Below are positions 1-8,411 of a DNA stretch of 36,742 nucleotides, in pieces (the stretch's first letter is position 1; each line of letters begins with the position of its first letter). Position numbers and translations under genes: made by a program. The notes under the pieces are model-generated. The model saw nothing but the letters and a program-made list of their open reading frames with translations. It ran no database searches and had not been told where the DNA came from. This stretch comes from Prevotella sp. GTDB taxonomy: Bacteria > Bacteroidota > Bacteroidia > Bacteroidales > Bacteroidaceae. The stretch is from NCBI GenBank assembly GCA_017965475.1, contig JAGCPV010000120.1:1-36742 (forward strand). The letters run 5' to 3'.

Positions 1-149
1 ACCTTCACTGCACCGTCAGCATCTACGAGCAGCACCTTGTCAAATTCAACAGTCTTACCAGCCTCGGCATCCTTGATGTGGTGCACGAAGAGCTTCTTGC
101 CCTGCTCGGCCTTGAACTGCTGACCCTGAATCTCTACAATTGCGTACAT
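1..149 (-). CDS. rplU: Ribosomal protein L21 (5' part only)
   Basis: The first 49 codons of 50S ribosomal protein L21, which runs off the left edge of the window. The translation begins [19 protein letters not shown] and continues through a stretch ending [13 protein letters not shown], the characteristic L21 N-terminal beta-barrel. The start is the ATG at 147-149. The protein binds 23S rRNA in the large subunit, and rpmA (L27) would be expected beyond the edge. Identity rests on motif recognition of a well conserved family and is secure even though the gene is partial. Confidence 0.95.
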   Translation of the reverse strand, partial: MYAIVEIQGQQFKAEQGKKLFVHHIKDAEAGKTVEFDKVLLVDADGAVK

Positions 150-236
150 TATTTATATTGTATTATAGGGTTTTTTCCGCGAGGCGGCATACGTTCGTAC
201 ACACTTCACTCTGCCCCAACGGACTCTAACGGGGTG

Positions 237-244
237 CAAAGGTA
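237..244 (-). promoter_or_regulatory. -7 box for rplU
   Basis: Reading leftward, the sequence TACCTTTG matches the Bacteroidetes -7 consensus TAnnTTTG. No TTTG lies at the usual 19-21 nt upstream, so the -33 part is weak. The leader to the L21 start would be roughly 85 nt. It includes a small CCCC/GGGG hairpin (about 214-234), which could be a ribosomal-protein leader element, but this is inference. Confidence 0.55.
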
Positions 245-555
245 CAAAAATAGTAAGAAATGAGAGATGTGGAATGAGAAATGATGATTACTTTTATGAA
301 AGTTTAACAGTTTACGACAGTACAAAAAATAAAGCGACTACTTTCGCAAGCGATCGCTCCATATCTTCAATAGGTATTAGCATTCTAAGGTAAAAAGATT
401 GTTTTCAGGATAACGTCGGCAAAGGTAACGCTTTTTTTCATTTCCGACAAACATTTAGGCACTTTTTTTTGACGAATCGTCACTGTGTTCCCACACAAAA
501 GCAAATTTTATCAAACGTTAACATAAAAAGCTGTGCAAACGATTGAAAAAACATC
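245..555. other. Intergenic stretch, no gene seen
   Basis: AT-rich spacer between the rplU promoter and the end of the aldo/keto reductase gene. No convincing open reading frame, tRNA or strong hairpin terminator was seen. Short A and T runs are the only notable composition. Confidence 0.6.
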
Positions 556-1920
556 CTACGATCTTCTCACGCGGAGGGTGTGAACGATACGGCTCATCTG
601 GTTGGGGATGCGGATCTGCTGGGGACATTTCGGCAGACATTCCTCACAGTCCTGACAACTGCGCGCCCAGGTCTCTGCATCGGGTAGCGCCTTGCGGTAG
701 CCCTCGATGAACTGCTGCTGGCGCTCGGCATAGTCGGCGGCAGAGGGTTCCGGCAGCGGGAGAATCTTGTCGTTCACGGCCTCGTTGTAGTAAGTGAAGT
801 TACCTGGTATGTTGACGCCATAGGGACATGGCATGCAGTATTCGCAGGCGGTACAGGGGATCGTGGGTACACCAACGAGCTCGTCGGCGATCTTGGCCAA
901 CAGGGCGTTCTCGGCCTCCGTGCACACTTCGAGCGGCGAGAAGGTCTTGACATTCTCTTCGAGATGATCCATGCGGTTCATGCCACTGAGCGTGGTCAGG
1001 ATGTTGGGGTGGGAGCCTACCCATCGGAAAGCCCAGCGCGCGGCACTGTCGTCAGGACGCATCTGCTTCATCTCCTTGGCGATATCCTTTGATACCTTAC
1101 CCAAAGCACCACCACGTAACGGTTCCATGATGACACACTGCACACCCGTCTTCTCACATTTATTATATAGGTATTCCGCATCGGCATCGCCCCTCCTGCG
1201 CGATCCCAACCCGGCGTGTTGCCAGTCGAGGAAGTTCATCTGTATCTGCACAAAGTCCCAGTGGTACTCGCTCTGGTGGTCAAGCAGCCAGTCGAACACC
1301 CTCACATCACCATGATATGAGAATCCCAGGTGCTTGATCCGTCCTGCCTCACGCTCCTGAAGCAGGAAGTCGAGCAAGCCATTGTCGATGAAACGGCTGT
1401 TGAATGTTTCCATGCCTGATCCGCCACCGATACTGTGAAGCAGGTAGTAGTCGATATAATCCACGCGCAACTTCCTGAACGAGGTCTCGTACATCTCCTT
1501 CGCGTCATCCAGACTGTAGTTTGTGCCGTGATGGTTCGACAACTTCGTGGCCACATGGAATTTCTCGCGTGGATGGCGGGCGAGGGCGTTACCCGTCAGC
1601 ACCTCCGAGTTGCCACCCATATAGACAGGAGCCGTGTCGAAGTAGTTGACACCATGGGCGATGGCATAATCGACGAGTTCATTGACCTCGTCCTGATCAT
1701 TGGGCAGACGCATCATGCCGAATCCCAGCAACGAGATCTCCTCGCCCGATCCGTGTTGCACGCGGTAGGTCATCCTGTTGCCGGCTATTGATGGTTCATT
1801 GTCGTTCTGGGCTAGCACGTCAAACGGCTTCACGGCCATCATAGCCAATGCGGAGCCAGTGCCGATGCCGAGTTTCCTGAGGAATTCCCGACGGCTCATG
1901 TCTTGCTGCTTCTTATCCAT
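556..1920 (-). CDS. Tat-exported aldo/keto reductase with two 4Fe-4S motifs
   Basis: A 454-residue aldo/keto reductase of the ferredoxin-containing type. Residues 9-18 carry a twin-arginine signal (SRREFLRKLG) followed by a hydrophobic stretch and an alanine-rich cleavage region, so export by the Tat system is expected. The AKR barrel spans about 50-330, with the catalytic tetrad visible as D95, Y100, K126 and H162. Two cysteine clusters follow: C356/C359/C362/C365-P and C422/C425/C428/C432-P, typical 4Fe-4S ligands. The substrate is unknown. The gene stands alone on the minus strand behind its own promoter. The architecture is common in gut Bacteroidales, and the specific role is not inferable from sequence. 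Confidence 0.88.
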   Translation of the reverse strand: MDKKQQDMSRREFLRKLGIGTGSALAMMAVKPFDVLAQNDNEPSIAGNRMTYRVQHGSGEEISLLGFGMMRLPNDQDEVNELVDYAIAHGVNYFDTAPVYMGGNSEVLTGNALARHPREKFHVATKLSNHHGTNYSLDDAKEMYETSFRKLRVDYIDYYLLHSIGGGSGMETFNSRFIDNGLLDFLLQEREAGRIKHLGFSYHGDVRVFDWLLDHQSEYHWDFVQIQMNFLDWQHAGLGSRRRGDADAEYLYNKCEKTGVQCVIMEPLRGGALGKVSKDIAKEMKQMRPDDSAARWAFRWVGSHPNILTTLSGMNRMDHLEENVKTFSPLEVCTEAENALLAKIADELVGVPTIPCTACEYCMPCPYGVNIPGNFTYYNEAVNDKILPLPEPSAADYAERQQQFIEGYRKALPDAETWARSCQDCEECLPKCPQQIRIPNQMSRIVHTLRVRRS

Positions 1921-1955
1921 AGCTTTTTCTTGTGTTGTTTTGGGTTATTTAGGTG

Positions 1956-1987
1956 CAAATATACGCAATTCTTATAAAAGTTCCAAT
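1956..1987 (-). promoter_or_regulatory. Promoter of the aldo/keto reductase gene
   Basis: On the minus strand TATATTTG (1956-1963) matches the -7 box TAnnTTTG. About 20 nt further up lies ATTG (1984-1987), a partial match to the -33 TTTG. The leader to the ATG at 1920 is about 30 nt. Confidence 0.5.
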
Positions 1988-2014
1988 GATTTGTGACAAA
2001 AACTTGATAATATT

Positions 2015-2045
2015 TTTGTAGTTTGGGAAAGAATCATTACCTTTG
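2015..2045 (+). promoter_or_regulatory. Consensus Bacteroidetes promoter
   Basis: TTTG at 2015-2018, a 19-nt spacer, then TACCTTTG at 2038-2045. Both elements match the Bacteroidetes housekeeping consensus. It drives the secreted-protein gene starting at 2079, with a leader of about 28 nt. Confidence 0.75.
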
Positions 2046-2078
2046 CCACGTTTTTATAAATTATAAACCTAACTGACA

Positions 2079-2588
2079 ATGAAAAAAATTTTTATGATGA
2101 TTGCCTTGCTGGCTGTTCCCTTTGCTATGCAGGCACAGACCAAGTTCCACGACGTTGAAGCCAACGAGGCTCAGGGTCGAGTAAAGTCCATGACTATCTC
2201 TATGATGGGTCAGGCGCGTACCATTAACTTCTCAGAGGACGGCAAGATGACATCCACCGACATGACTGATGTCGTTTACGATGCTGACGGTTTCCTCCAG
2301 TCTGCCAAGATGAACATCCAGGGCCAGAGCACCGAGGTGAAGTACCTCTGGGAGAACGGCCGTCTGATCGGTCAGGTGCTCAACATCATGGGCGGTGACA
2401 TGAAACTGACACACGTCTATGACGAGAATGGTATTATCACCGCCGACAACATGGATATGGGTGGTCAGGTGATGGAGATGAAATACACTGACATCAAGGT
2501 TGATGATCACGGCAACTGGATCAGCAGGAAGACTTCCATGATGGGCCAGGAGATGGAGAACACCCGTACCATCGAGTATTACGAATAA
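2079..2588 (+). CDS. Small secreted protein with RHS-like strand repeats
   Basis: A 169-residue protein of unknown function. Residues 1-19 form a Sec signal peptide ending AMQAQ. The mature part is rich in Met, Gly and Asp and repeats short strand-turn units such as YDADGFL, WENGRLIG, YDENGIIT and DDHGNWIS, which resemble YD/RHS-type beta strands in arrangement. It is monocistronic: a consensus promoter lies upstream and an intrinsic terminator follows 20 bases after the stop. It probably acts in the periplasm or on the cell surface. No catalytic residues are recognisable, and I do not assign a function. Confidence 0.75.
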   Translation: MKKIFMMIALLAVPFAMQAQTKFHDVEANEAQGRVKSMTISMMGQARTINFSEDGKMTSTDMTDVVYDADGFLQSAKMNIQGQSTEVKYLWENGRLIGQVLNIMGGDMKLTHVYDENGIITADNMDMGGQVMEMKYTDIKVDDHGNWISRKTSMMGQEMENTRTIEYYE

Positions 2589-2608
2589 GATCTCTGACAG
2601 ATAACAGT

Positions 2609-2642
2609 AAGGCTGGGACCGTTCCGGGTTCCAGCCTTTTTT
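2609..2642 (+). terminator. Intrinsic terminator of the secreted-protein gene
   Basis: Arms AAGGCTGG (2609-2616) and CCAGCCTT (2631-2638) pair perfectly over 8 bp and are followed by a T run (2637-2642). It also faces the minus-strand tRNA operon end. Confidence 0.85.
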
Positions 2643-2654
2643 AGTGGGTTAAAG

Positions 2655-2725
2655 AGCGGAATACGGGAATCGAACCCGCCTCCCAGGCTTGGGAAGCCCG
2701 TGCACTACCGATGTGCTAATTCCGC
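2655..2725 (-). tRNA. tRNA-Gly(CCC)
   Basis: On the minus strand, acceptor arms GCGGAAT and ATTCCGC pair over 7 bp. The anticodon stem CGGGC/GCCTG closes the loop TTCCCAA, giving anticodon CCC. The T-arm carries the standard GGTTCGATTCC core. The discriminator base is U and CCA is not encoded. It is the last gene of a four-tRNA operon. Confidence 0.92.
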
Positions 2726-2752
2726 ATGTAAATAAGATTCTGATTGCTTTTG

Positions 2753-2825
<73 letters not shown>

Positions 2826-2839
2826 AACCTTGTGTCTTG

Positions 2840-2912
2840 TACGCCTGCAGGGGGTCGAACCCTGGACACCCTGATTAAGAGTCAGGTGCTCTACCAACTG
2901 AGCTACAAGCGC
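2840..2912 (-). tRNA. tRNA-Lys(CTT), copy 2
   Basis: Anticodon stem CCTGA/TCAGG with loop CTCTTAA gives anticodon CTT. Acceptor arms GCGCTTG and CAGGCGT pair with two G-U wobbles, including the terminal 1-72 pair. The discriminator base is A. The D-arm and anticodon arm are identical to the neighbouring tRNA-Lys at 2955-3027, while the acceptor arm differs and the T-loop differs slightly. Confidence 0.9.
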
Positions 2913-2954
2913 ATGCTCTTTCAAAAAGAAAGGAGGCTTCTGTCCTCCCTTTTG

Positions 2955-3027
2955 TACACCCGCAGGGGCTCGAACCCTGGACACCCTGATTAAGAGTCAG
3001 GTGCTCTACCAACTGAGCTACGGGTGC
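2955..3027 (-). tRNA. tRNA-Lys(CTT), copy 1
   Basis: Acceptor arms GCACCCG and CGGGTGT, anticodon loop CTCTTAA (anticodon CTT), canonical GGTTCGAGCCC T-arm and discriminator A. It is the first gene of the tRNA operon, about 22 nt downstream of the -7 box. Confidence 0.93.
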
Positions 3028-3048
3028 ATCCTTTTTCGTTAGCGGGTG

Positions 3049-3080
3049 CAAAGGTACGCACTTTTTTTGATTCCACCAAA
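3049..3080 (-). promoter_or_regulatory. Promoter of the tRNA operon
   Basis: Reading leftward, TTTG (3077-3080), a 20-nt spacer, then TACCTTTG (3049-3056). This is a full match to the Bacteroidetes consensus and is placed to transcribe tRNA Lys-Lys-Thr-Gly as one unit. Confidence 0.8.
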
Positions 3081-3109
3081 CTTTTTGGGGAATTTCTTCC
3101 GAAAAAGTT
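3079..3109 (-). terminator. Possible hairpin terminator of ftsK-lolA-DUF5687 operon
   Basis: Arms AACTTTTT (3079-3086) and AAAAAGTT (3102-3109) form an 8-bp stem with inner GGAA/TTCC pairing, directly abutting the stop codon of the DUF5687 gene. It lacks a clear U-run in the minus direction and overlaps the tRNA promoter, so the role as a terminator is uncertain. Confidence 0.35.
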
Positions 3110-4590
3110 TATTGGGCCGTCGCATGGAAGCCTTCCAGATTTTCATAGCGGCGACGCATCATCCGAGAATAGATGTTCCTGATCCAGAGCGGATGGGTCA
3201 CGATGAAACAGAGTCCCAAGATGATCATCATGATGAAAGTGCCCGTTTCACCGATGGTGACGAAGCCGATGGCGGCGATGGCACCTGGACCGAAGAGGGC
3301 GACCATCTCGATGACGATCTGCATGCCGTTCTCGAAGTTTCCCTTCGCCGTCATCTTCTGCTGGAGGGGGAGCGTCTGCTTGTTATAGACTGCTAACTGG
3401 AAGATGACGAAGTGGAGCAGTCCTGCTGTGATCGACATATAGGCCAACAGCATGAGGATCGTGAACTTGCCCGTGAAGACGGCAGGCAGCATGATGACGA
3501 ACGGGATGAGGAGGATGGCCGAGTAGAACCAGAACTTCGCCTTCAGCAGGGCGATGATGTTCTCGCGGTGCATCATCAGTAGGTCGATGTAGTTGCCTTC
3601 CAGTCCCATGATCTTGATTAGTGTGGTGACGCTGTAGATGGCGAAGCAGTACAGACACCAGAAGTTGATCATAATCTTGTTGTCATAGATCGTCGTATAG
3701 GCGATCAGCATGGAGAATACCACGATCAGCGTGAGACTCATGATACAACGGCTTTTCATCGTCTTGTTGCGGATATTCGACTTCAGTTCGATCTTCAGGT
3801 ATTCGCCAATGAGACCGAAACGGTTGAAGAAGGCGAATTGCGATACATGCTTCAGGGCACGCTCACCTTTCTTGGATATCTCCTCATAGACGTATTTGAA
3901 CTGGAAATGGCGGTTGACATAGAAGAGACCCACCATCAGCGCCAGAATGACAGGGATCAGATACCAGCCCCTACCGAATGTGGCGTAGCTGTCGATCAGT
4001 TTTCCGACAGAACTTTGCTTGAAGTCGAGCAGCAGCGGGATAAAGGGAATGGCGTAGAAGCACGCAGCAGGCATGATCCACCAGATCTTCCTGTTGATCA
4101 GCGTTCGGAAGAAGAGGTATATCTGACTGTTGAGCATGATCAGCAACTGGGCTCCCACCAGTTCGGCGAGTGTGGGCCAGAAGCCGGCTCCCGCGAAGAG
4201 GATGATGAAGGAGTAGGGCAGGAACATGGCCAGCCACAGGAAGTTATAGCCGCTGAGATGCGATGAAATCAGGAAACACTCGATGGCCGTATATCGGGAG
4301 ATGGGCTGCAGGATATAGGGTTTTACCATCATACCTGGTGTCGTCTGGAAGATGAAGCGCAGCAGGAAGTCTATCACCATGATGAGCGGCATCAGCGAGA
4401 TCATCCGTCCGGCTTCCCCATCAGCCGTCATGGCGATCATGACACCATATAGAATAAGGTAGAGGGCGAAGAGGGCACCGCCGAAATAGATGAGAGCCTT
4501 CGCCCATTTGTTCTGCTCGAAGACCGGACTACGCTTATAGCTAAGGTTTGTGTTTTTTCTTAACAGCCTGTATAACTGGAACTTATTCAT
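3109..4590 (-). CDS. DUF5687 family multi-spanning membrane protein
   Basis: A 493-residue integral membrane protein. It has a short basic N-terminus (MNKFQLYRLLRKN) and about ten to twelve hydrophobic segments spread along its length, for example around residues 32-52, 78-98, 115-135 and 425-455. The overall look matches DUF5687, a Bacteroidetes family resembling the permease part of ABC exporters. No ATPase is adjacent. It overlaps the upstream lolA-like gene by 4 bases (ATGA), so the two are translationally coupled in the ftsK operon. Role unknown; an envelope function is inferred only from the company of LolA. Confidence 0.75.
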   Translation of the reverse strand: MNKFQLYRLLRKNTNLSYKRSPVFEQNKWAKALIYFGGALFALYLILYGVMIAMTADGEAGRMISLMPLIMVIDFLLRFIFQTTPGMMVKPYILQPISRYTAIECFLISSHLSGYNFLWLAMFLPYSFIILFAGAGFWPTLAELVGAQLLIMLNSQIYLFFRTLINRKIWWIMPAACFYAIPFIPLLLDFKQSSVGKLIDSYATFGRGWYLIPVILALMVGLFYVNRHFQFKYVYEEISKKGERALKHVSQFAFFNRFGLIGEYLKIELKSNIRNKTMKSRCIMSLTLIVVFSMLIAYTTIYDNKIMINFWCLYCFAIYSVTTLIKIMGLEGNYIDLLMMHRENIIALLKAKFWFYSAILLIPFVIMLPAVFTGKFTILMLLAYMSITAGLLHFVIFQLAVYNKQTLPLQQKMTAKGNFENGMQIVIEMVALFGPGAIAAIGFVTIGETGTFIMMIILGLCFIVTHPLWIRNIYSRMMRRRYENLEGFHATAQ

Positions 4591-5183
4591 CTTAGATCAA
4601 TTATTTCTGCTTGTGGGAAATCCTTGGCGTTGAAACGAAACTGACTGTCGGGGATGTTCTGTTTCTTGAGGTTCGTGATGTCGAAGATTGTCCATTTGGT
4701 GCCTTGCAGGAGCTTCACCTGCGTAGGATGGTAGGAACTCTTGTTGATGCTGATGAACAGTTCACGAATCTTCTTGTCCTTCGACGTAGCGGTCAGGTGA
4801 ACGACGAAGTCCTTGCCCGACTTGTTCAGCGTGGCGTTATAACCGCTCTTGTAGAGGTTAATGAAGTTGTAGGGGTTGATGGCCTGCAACTGCGACTCCG
4901 TGGGAGTAGTCACGTTTACCTCGTCGTTGTCCTTCATATAGGTCCACTGTGTCTTGCCGTCGAACCAGATGATGGCCTGCGGGGTCGTTGCGTGGAACTT
5001 CCTGCCTTTCACGGAGATGGTACCACTGGTGTTACCTATGCTACCGGTCATCTTGAAATTTGCTTGGACACCGGACTTCACCGTGATATTGGCAGCAGCC
5101 TTGTCGAGCACCTCCTTGGCTGTTTGCGCAAAGGTGAGGGTACTCAAGAGTACCGTTGTTATCAGAAAACATAATCTTTTCAT
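4587..5183 (-). CDS. lolA: LolA-like periplasmic lipoprotein carrier
   Basis: A 198-residue protein with a Sec signal peptide (residues 1-20, ending TFAQ). The mature part matches the LolA fold: an N-terminal segment AKEVLDKAAANI, repeated beta strands, a WFDGKTQWTY strand typical of the family around residues 73-82, and a C-terminal region with strands carrying DITNLKKQNIPDSQFRF. LolA shuttles lipoproteins from the inner to the outer membrane through the periplasm. It starts 10 bases after ftsK and overlaps the DUF5687 gene downstream. The ftsK-lolA order is seen in many Bacteroidetes (general knowledge). The family call is firm; exact orthology to LolA is slightly less so because several LolA-like paralogues exist. 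Confidence 0.85.
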   Translation of the reverse strand: MKRLCFLITTVLLSTLTFAQTAKEVLDKAAANITVKSGVQANFKMTGSIGNTSGTISVKGRKFHATTPQAIIWFDGKTQWTYMKDNDEVNVTTPTESQLQAINPYNFINLYKSGYNATLNKSGKDFVVHLTATSKDKKIRELFISINKSSYHPTQVKLLQGTKWTIFDITNLKKQNIPDSQFRFNAKDFPQAEIIDLR

Positions 5184-5193
5184 TGTGAATAAC

Positions 5194-7650
5194 TTATCTT
5201 AAACTATTTAACAGATTATTCAGACTATTCTCGTCTTGGATCATCACCTCACGGGGTTTGGAGCCCATAGCGGCACCTACCACACCCGCTTTCTCCAACT
5301 GGTCCATCAGACGACCTGCACGGTTGTAGCCGATGGCGAACTTACGTTGGATAAGGGACGTGGAACCGCTCTGGTCACGCACGATGAGACGGGCGGCATC
5401 CTCAAAGAGCGGGTCGAGATGCTGCATATCCACATCCTTACCACTACCATCGCCCATATCAGCCTCAGGCATATCGGGCTCCGGCAACTCGAACGGCATG
5501 CCGTAACTCTGTTGATCAGAGATATATTCGTTGATCCGTTCTACCTCTGGTGTATCCACGAAGGCGCACTGAACACGCTCGGGCTCCGAGCCGCCTACGA
5601 GTGCTAGCATATCGCCTCGTCCTATCAGTTGCTGGGCACCTGTACGATCCAGAATAGTTTTCGAATCGATACCGGCACTTACCTTGAAGGCAATACGACT
5701 GGGGAAGTTGGCCTTGATCGTACCAGTGATGATATTGGTCGTAGGACGTTGTGTTGCGATGATCATGTGGATACCCACGGCACGGGCCAACTGGGCGATA
5801 CGGGCGATCGGCAACTCCACCTCCTTACCGGCCGTCATGATCAAATCACCGAACTCATCGATCACTACTACGATATAGGGCAGGAAACGGTGGCCATTGT
5901 TGGGATTCAACTGACGGGCGATGAACTTCTGGTTGTATTCCTTGATATTATGGGCACGGGCGATCTTCAACAAGTCGTAGCGGGTGTCCATCTCCTTACA
6001 GAGCGAGTTCAGTGTGCGAACCACCTTCGTCACGTCGGTGATGATCGGATCGGCATCCTCGTCGGGCACCTTGGCCAGGAAGTGATTGGCGATGGGCTCG
6101 TAGAAACTGAACTCCACCTTCTTAGGATCGACGAGCACGATCTTCAGTTCGGCGGGGTGCTTCTTATATAATAAAGAGGTGATGATCGCGTTCAGACCGA
6201 CAGACTTACCTTGTCCCGTCGCACCAGCCACCAACAGGTGAGGTGCCTTGGCCAGATCGAACATGAATACCTCGTTGGTGATTGTCTTACCGATGGCACA
6301 GGGAAGTTCCATCTTCGATTCCTGAAACTTCTTCGAGTTCAAGATCGATTCCATCGAGACGGTAGAGGGTTTGGCGTTTGGCACCTCGATACCCACCGTG
6401 CCCTTACCAGGCATGGGGGCGATGATACGGATGCCGAGGGCGGCCAGCGACAGGGCGATATCGTCCTCCAAGTTCTTCACCTTCTGGATGCGAACACCCT
6501 GGGCCAGCGTGATCTCGTAGAGGGTGATCGTAGGACCGACGGTGGCCTTGATACTGCTAATTTCCACACCAAAAGTACGTAGCACATTCACGATACGGTC
6601 TTTATTGGCCGTCTGCTCGGCCATATCGATATAGGGTTTACCGTCGTTATCGTATTTCTTCAACAGGTCGAGGGTGGGGTATTTATAGTTTTCCAAGTCG
6701 CGCTTGGGGTCGTAGGGCTTCATATCGTCGATGGATTCGGCCAAAGTCTTACCATCGGCCGCCTGTTGGTCACCTTCAGCCACCTCCACCTCAAAGCCTG
6801 CTTCGGTGGTTTCTTTCTTGGCGATGACGGGCTTCTTCGGCTCGACAGGCTCATCGACCTCATAGCCCTTATCTGTGACTTTCGGGCCTTCTGGTGTGAA
6901 CTCGACAATCTGTTCTGCAGGGTCGTCGAACACCTGAGGATCCTCGTTCTCTTCGTCCTGAGTATTGTCGGCTTCAGTAGGTTCTCCTGTCGTAACATTA
7001 AATTTAATCTTGTTCAGGAACCTGGTCGGATTCAATAGTTTACGGATGAAGAAAATGGTCTCTGCACTCACATATGTCAGGAAGATGATTGCCGTAAGAC
7101 CCAAGATCGCTGTGAGTCCTGGAGCACCTACTAGATTCTCGATATACTGACAGACATAGAGGCCGTGGTCGCCGCCGGGATTATAACAGCTGTCGGCTAG
7201 GAACGGTGAGAGGAACTTCGCCAGTGTGACAGACGCCCATATCATCAGAATCATCAGCGCCAGGAACCATTTCAGCAGGTTCACCTTATAGGCGCGGATG
7301 AGATGGATGCCCAACAATAGGATAAACAGGGGTATCAGGAATGCGGGCAGTCCGAAACAACGTTTGATGAAATACCAGGAGGCATATGCGCCGATACTGC
7401 CACAGGTGTTGGCAAACTCGTGGTTCTGGTTCATCACCTCACCATCGCGCGGGTCTTCTATCAGACTCTGGTCTGCTGCTCCTGTCGTGAAATAGGATAC
7501 AAATGCCAGTGTCAGATAGATGGCGATCACCACGAGCAGGAAGCCTATCGCGAAACTGAACCGCTCGTCCTGGAATATATGCATGATGCTACGGAACCCC
7601 GAACGTCCCGTACTGCTTTTTACCTTTTTCTCACTTCTTTTCTTGGCCAT
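5194..7650 (-). CDS. ftsK: DNA translocase FtsK
   Basis: An 818-residue FtsK/SpoIIIE translocase that pumps chromosomal DNA through the closing septum and activates dimer resolution. The N-terminus (MAKKRSEKKVKS) is basic and is followed by about four membrane segments up to residue ~205, then an acidic linker. The motor follows, with Walker A GATGQGKS at 476-483 and a Walker B segment VVVIDEFGDLIM. The C-terminal ~70 residues are the winged-helix gamma domain (ending NNLLNSLR) that reads polar KOPS sequences. I chose the ATG at 7650: the frame stays open 20 codons further, but that extension overlaps the -7 box and does not resemble FtsK. It is the first gene of the ftsK-lolA-DUF5687 operon. 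Confidence 0.96.
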   Translation of the reverse strand: MAKKRSEKKVKSSTGRSGFRSIMHIFQDERFSFAIGFLLVVIAIYLTLAFVSYFTTGAADQSLIEDPRDGEVMNQNHEFANTCGSIGAYASWYFIKRCFGLPAFLIPLFILLLGIHLIRAYKVNLLKWFLALMILMIWASVTLAKFLSPFLADSCYNPGGDHGLYVCQYIENLVGAPGLTAILGLTAIIFLTYVSAETIFFIRKLLNPTRFLNKIKFNVTTGEPTEADNTQDEENEDPQVFDDPAEQIVEFTPEGPKVTDKGYEVDEPVEPKKPVIAKKETTEAGFEVEVAEGDQQAADGKTLAESIDDMKPYDPKRDLENYKYPTLDLLKKYDNDGKPYIDMAEQTANKDRIVNVLRTFGVEISSIKATVGPTITLYEITLAQGVRIQKVKNLEDDIALSLAALGIRIIAPMPGKGTVGIEVPNAKPSTVSMESILNSKKFQESKMELPCAIGKTITNEVFMFDLAKAPHLLVAGATGQGKSVGLNAIITSLLYKKHPAELKIVLVDPKKVEFSFYEPIANHFLAKVPDEDADPIITDVTKVVRTLNSLCKEMDTRYDLLKIARAHNIKEYNQKFIARQLNPNNGHRFLPYIVVVIDEFGDLIMTAGKEVELPIARIAQLARAVGIHMIIATQRPTTNIITGTIKANFPSRIAFKVSAGIDSKTILDRTGAQQLIGRGDMLALVGGSEPERVQCAFVDTPEVERINEYISDQQSYGMPFELPEPDMPEADMGDGSGKDVDMQHLDPLFEDAARLIVRDQSGSTSLIQRKFAIGYNRAGRLMDQLEKAGVVGAAMGSKPREVMIQDENSLNNLLNSLR

Positions 7651-7677
7651 AATCTGTCTGTTTACACAAATTTGATG

Positions 7678-7685
7678 CAAAAGTA
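7678..7685 (-). promoter_or_regulatory. -7 box for ftsK
   Basis: Minus-strand TACTTTTG fits TAnnTTTG and lies 27 nt ahead of the chosen ftsK start. No clear TTTG is present at the -33 distance. It is back to back with the plus-strand promoter at 7702-7736. Confidence 0.5.
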
Positions 7686-7701
7686 GTCGAAAAAAGTCAG
7701 A

Positions 7702-7736
7702 TTTCACCATAAAATGCTGTTTTTTTTGTAATTTTG
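7702..7736 (+). promoter_or_regulatory. Promoter of the exonuclease-rlmI-tilS operon
   Basis: TAATTTTG (7729-7736) matches the -7 box TAnnTTTG, with a TTTC (7702-7705) as an imperfect -33 element. The box ends only 9 nt before the ATG at 7746, so the mRNA leader would be only a few nucleotides long. Confidence 0.55.
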
Positions 7737-7745
7737 CACCAAGAA

Positions 7746-8411
7746 ATGAAAAAGTTAATATATAATAAGATTGACAAAGAGACCGTCAGCAAGCTGAAGA
7801 AGGTTGTTTTCTACGGAAAAATCATTGTCATCTATACGCATCAGGAGGCAGAAAGAGCCGTTGATTACCTGTTGTCCCAGCCTATTCTCGGTTTTGACAC
7901 GGAGACACGGCCGTCGTTTGAGAAAGGGAAACAATACAAATGTGCATTGTTGCAGGTAGCCACGACTACCAGTTGTTTCCTCTTCCGGCTCAACCAACTG
8001 GGCATGTGCCCTGCCGTACAACGGCTGTTGAGTGATACGAAGGTGACGAAGGTGGGACTGGCGTGGAACAATGACATTCTGTCTCTCCATCAGTTGGGGC
8101 CTTTTAATCAGGGAACGTTCATTGACCTGCAGGATATAGTAAGGGAGATCGGCATCGAAGACCAGAGCCTGGTGAAGATCTACGCGAACCTGTTTAACGA
8201 GCGGATCAGCAAGACCGACCGTCTCTCCAATTGGGAGCGTGATGTGCTGAAGGATAGTCAGAAGGTCTATGCAGCCATCGATGCGTGGGCCTGTATCCGT
8301 ATCTATCAAGAGGTGATGCGGCTGAAGACCACGAAAGATTACGAATTGATCGTGAAAATTCCAGAAGATAATATTGTAAATGATGAAACAAATATATCTG
8401 AAACGAGGTAA
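7746..8411 (+). CDS. 3'-5' exonuclease (RNase D-like, DEDD)
   Basis: A 221-residue 3'-5' exonuclease of the RNase D/Rrp6 superfamily. Motif Exo I is visible as LGFDTETRP (the D and E metal ligands, roughly residues 49-57), followed by LLQVATTTSCFLF, a KVGLAWNND motif II region and a helical C-terminal motif region SNWERDVLKDSQKVYAAIDAWACIRIY carrying the last aspartate. It lacks an HRDC domain. I start at the ATG at 7746; an upstream in-frame TTG at 7734 falls inside the -7 box. It overlaps the following methyltransferase gene by 32 bases. RNA processing or repair are both possible roles. Confidence 0.85.
   Translation: MKKLIYNKIDKETVSKLKKVVFYGKIIVIYTHQEAERAVDYLLSQPILGFDTETRPSFEKGKQYKCALLQVATTTSCFLFRLNQLGMCPAVQRLLSDTKVTKVGLAWNNDILSLHQLGPFNQGTFIDLQDIVREIGIEDQSLVKIYANLFNERISKTDRLSNWERDVLKDSQKVYAAIDAWACIRIYQEVMRLKTTKDYELIVKIPEDNIVNDETNISETR

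Noticed and set aside
78-263. Plus-strand 61-codon frame over the rplU start
   Set aside because: It overlaps the conserved L21 coding sequence and promoter in the opposite direction; nothing supports it as a gene.
3079-3109. Strong intrinsic terminator after the DUF5687 gene
   Set aside because: The stem is mostly A-T and no U-run follows in the minus direction, so it was kept only as a low-confidence feature.
7651-7710. Upstream extension of FtsK by 20 residues
   Set aside because: The extra segment spans the -7 box TACTTTTG and does not resemble FtsK N-termini; the ATG at 7650 with a basic MAKKRSEKK start is the better choice.
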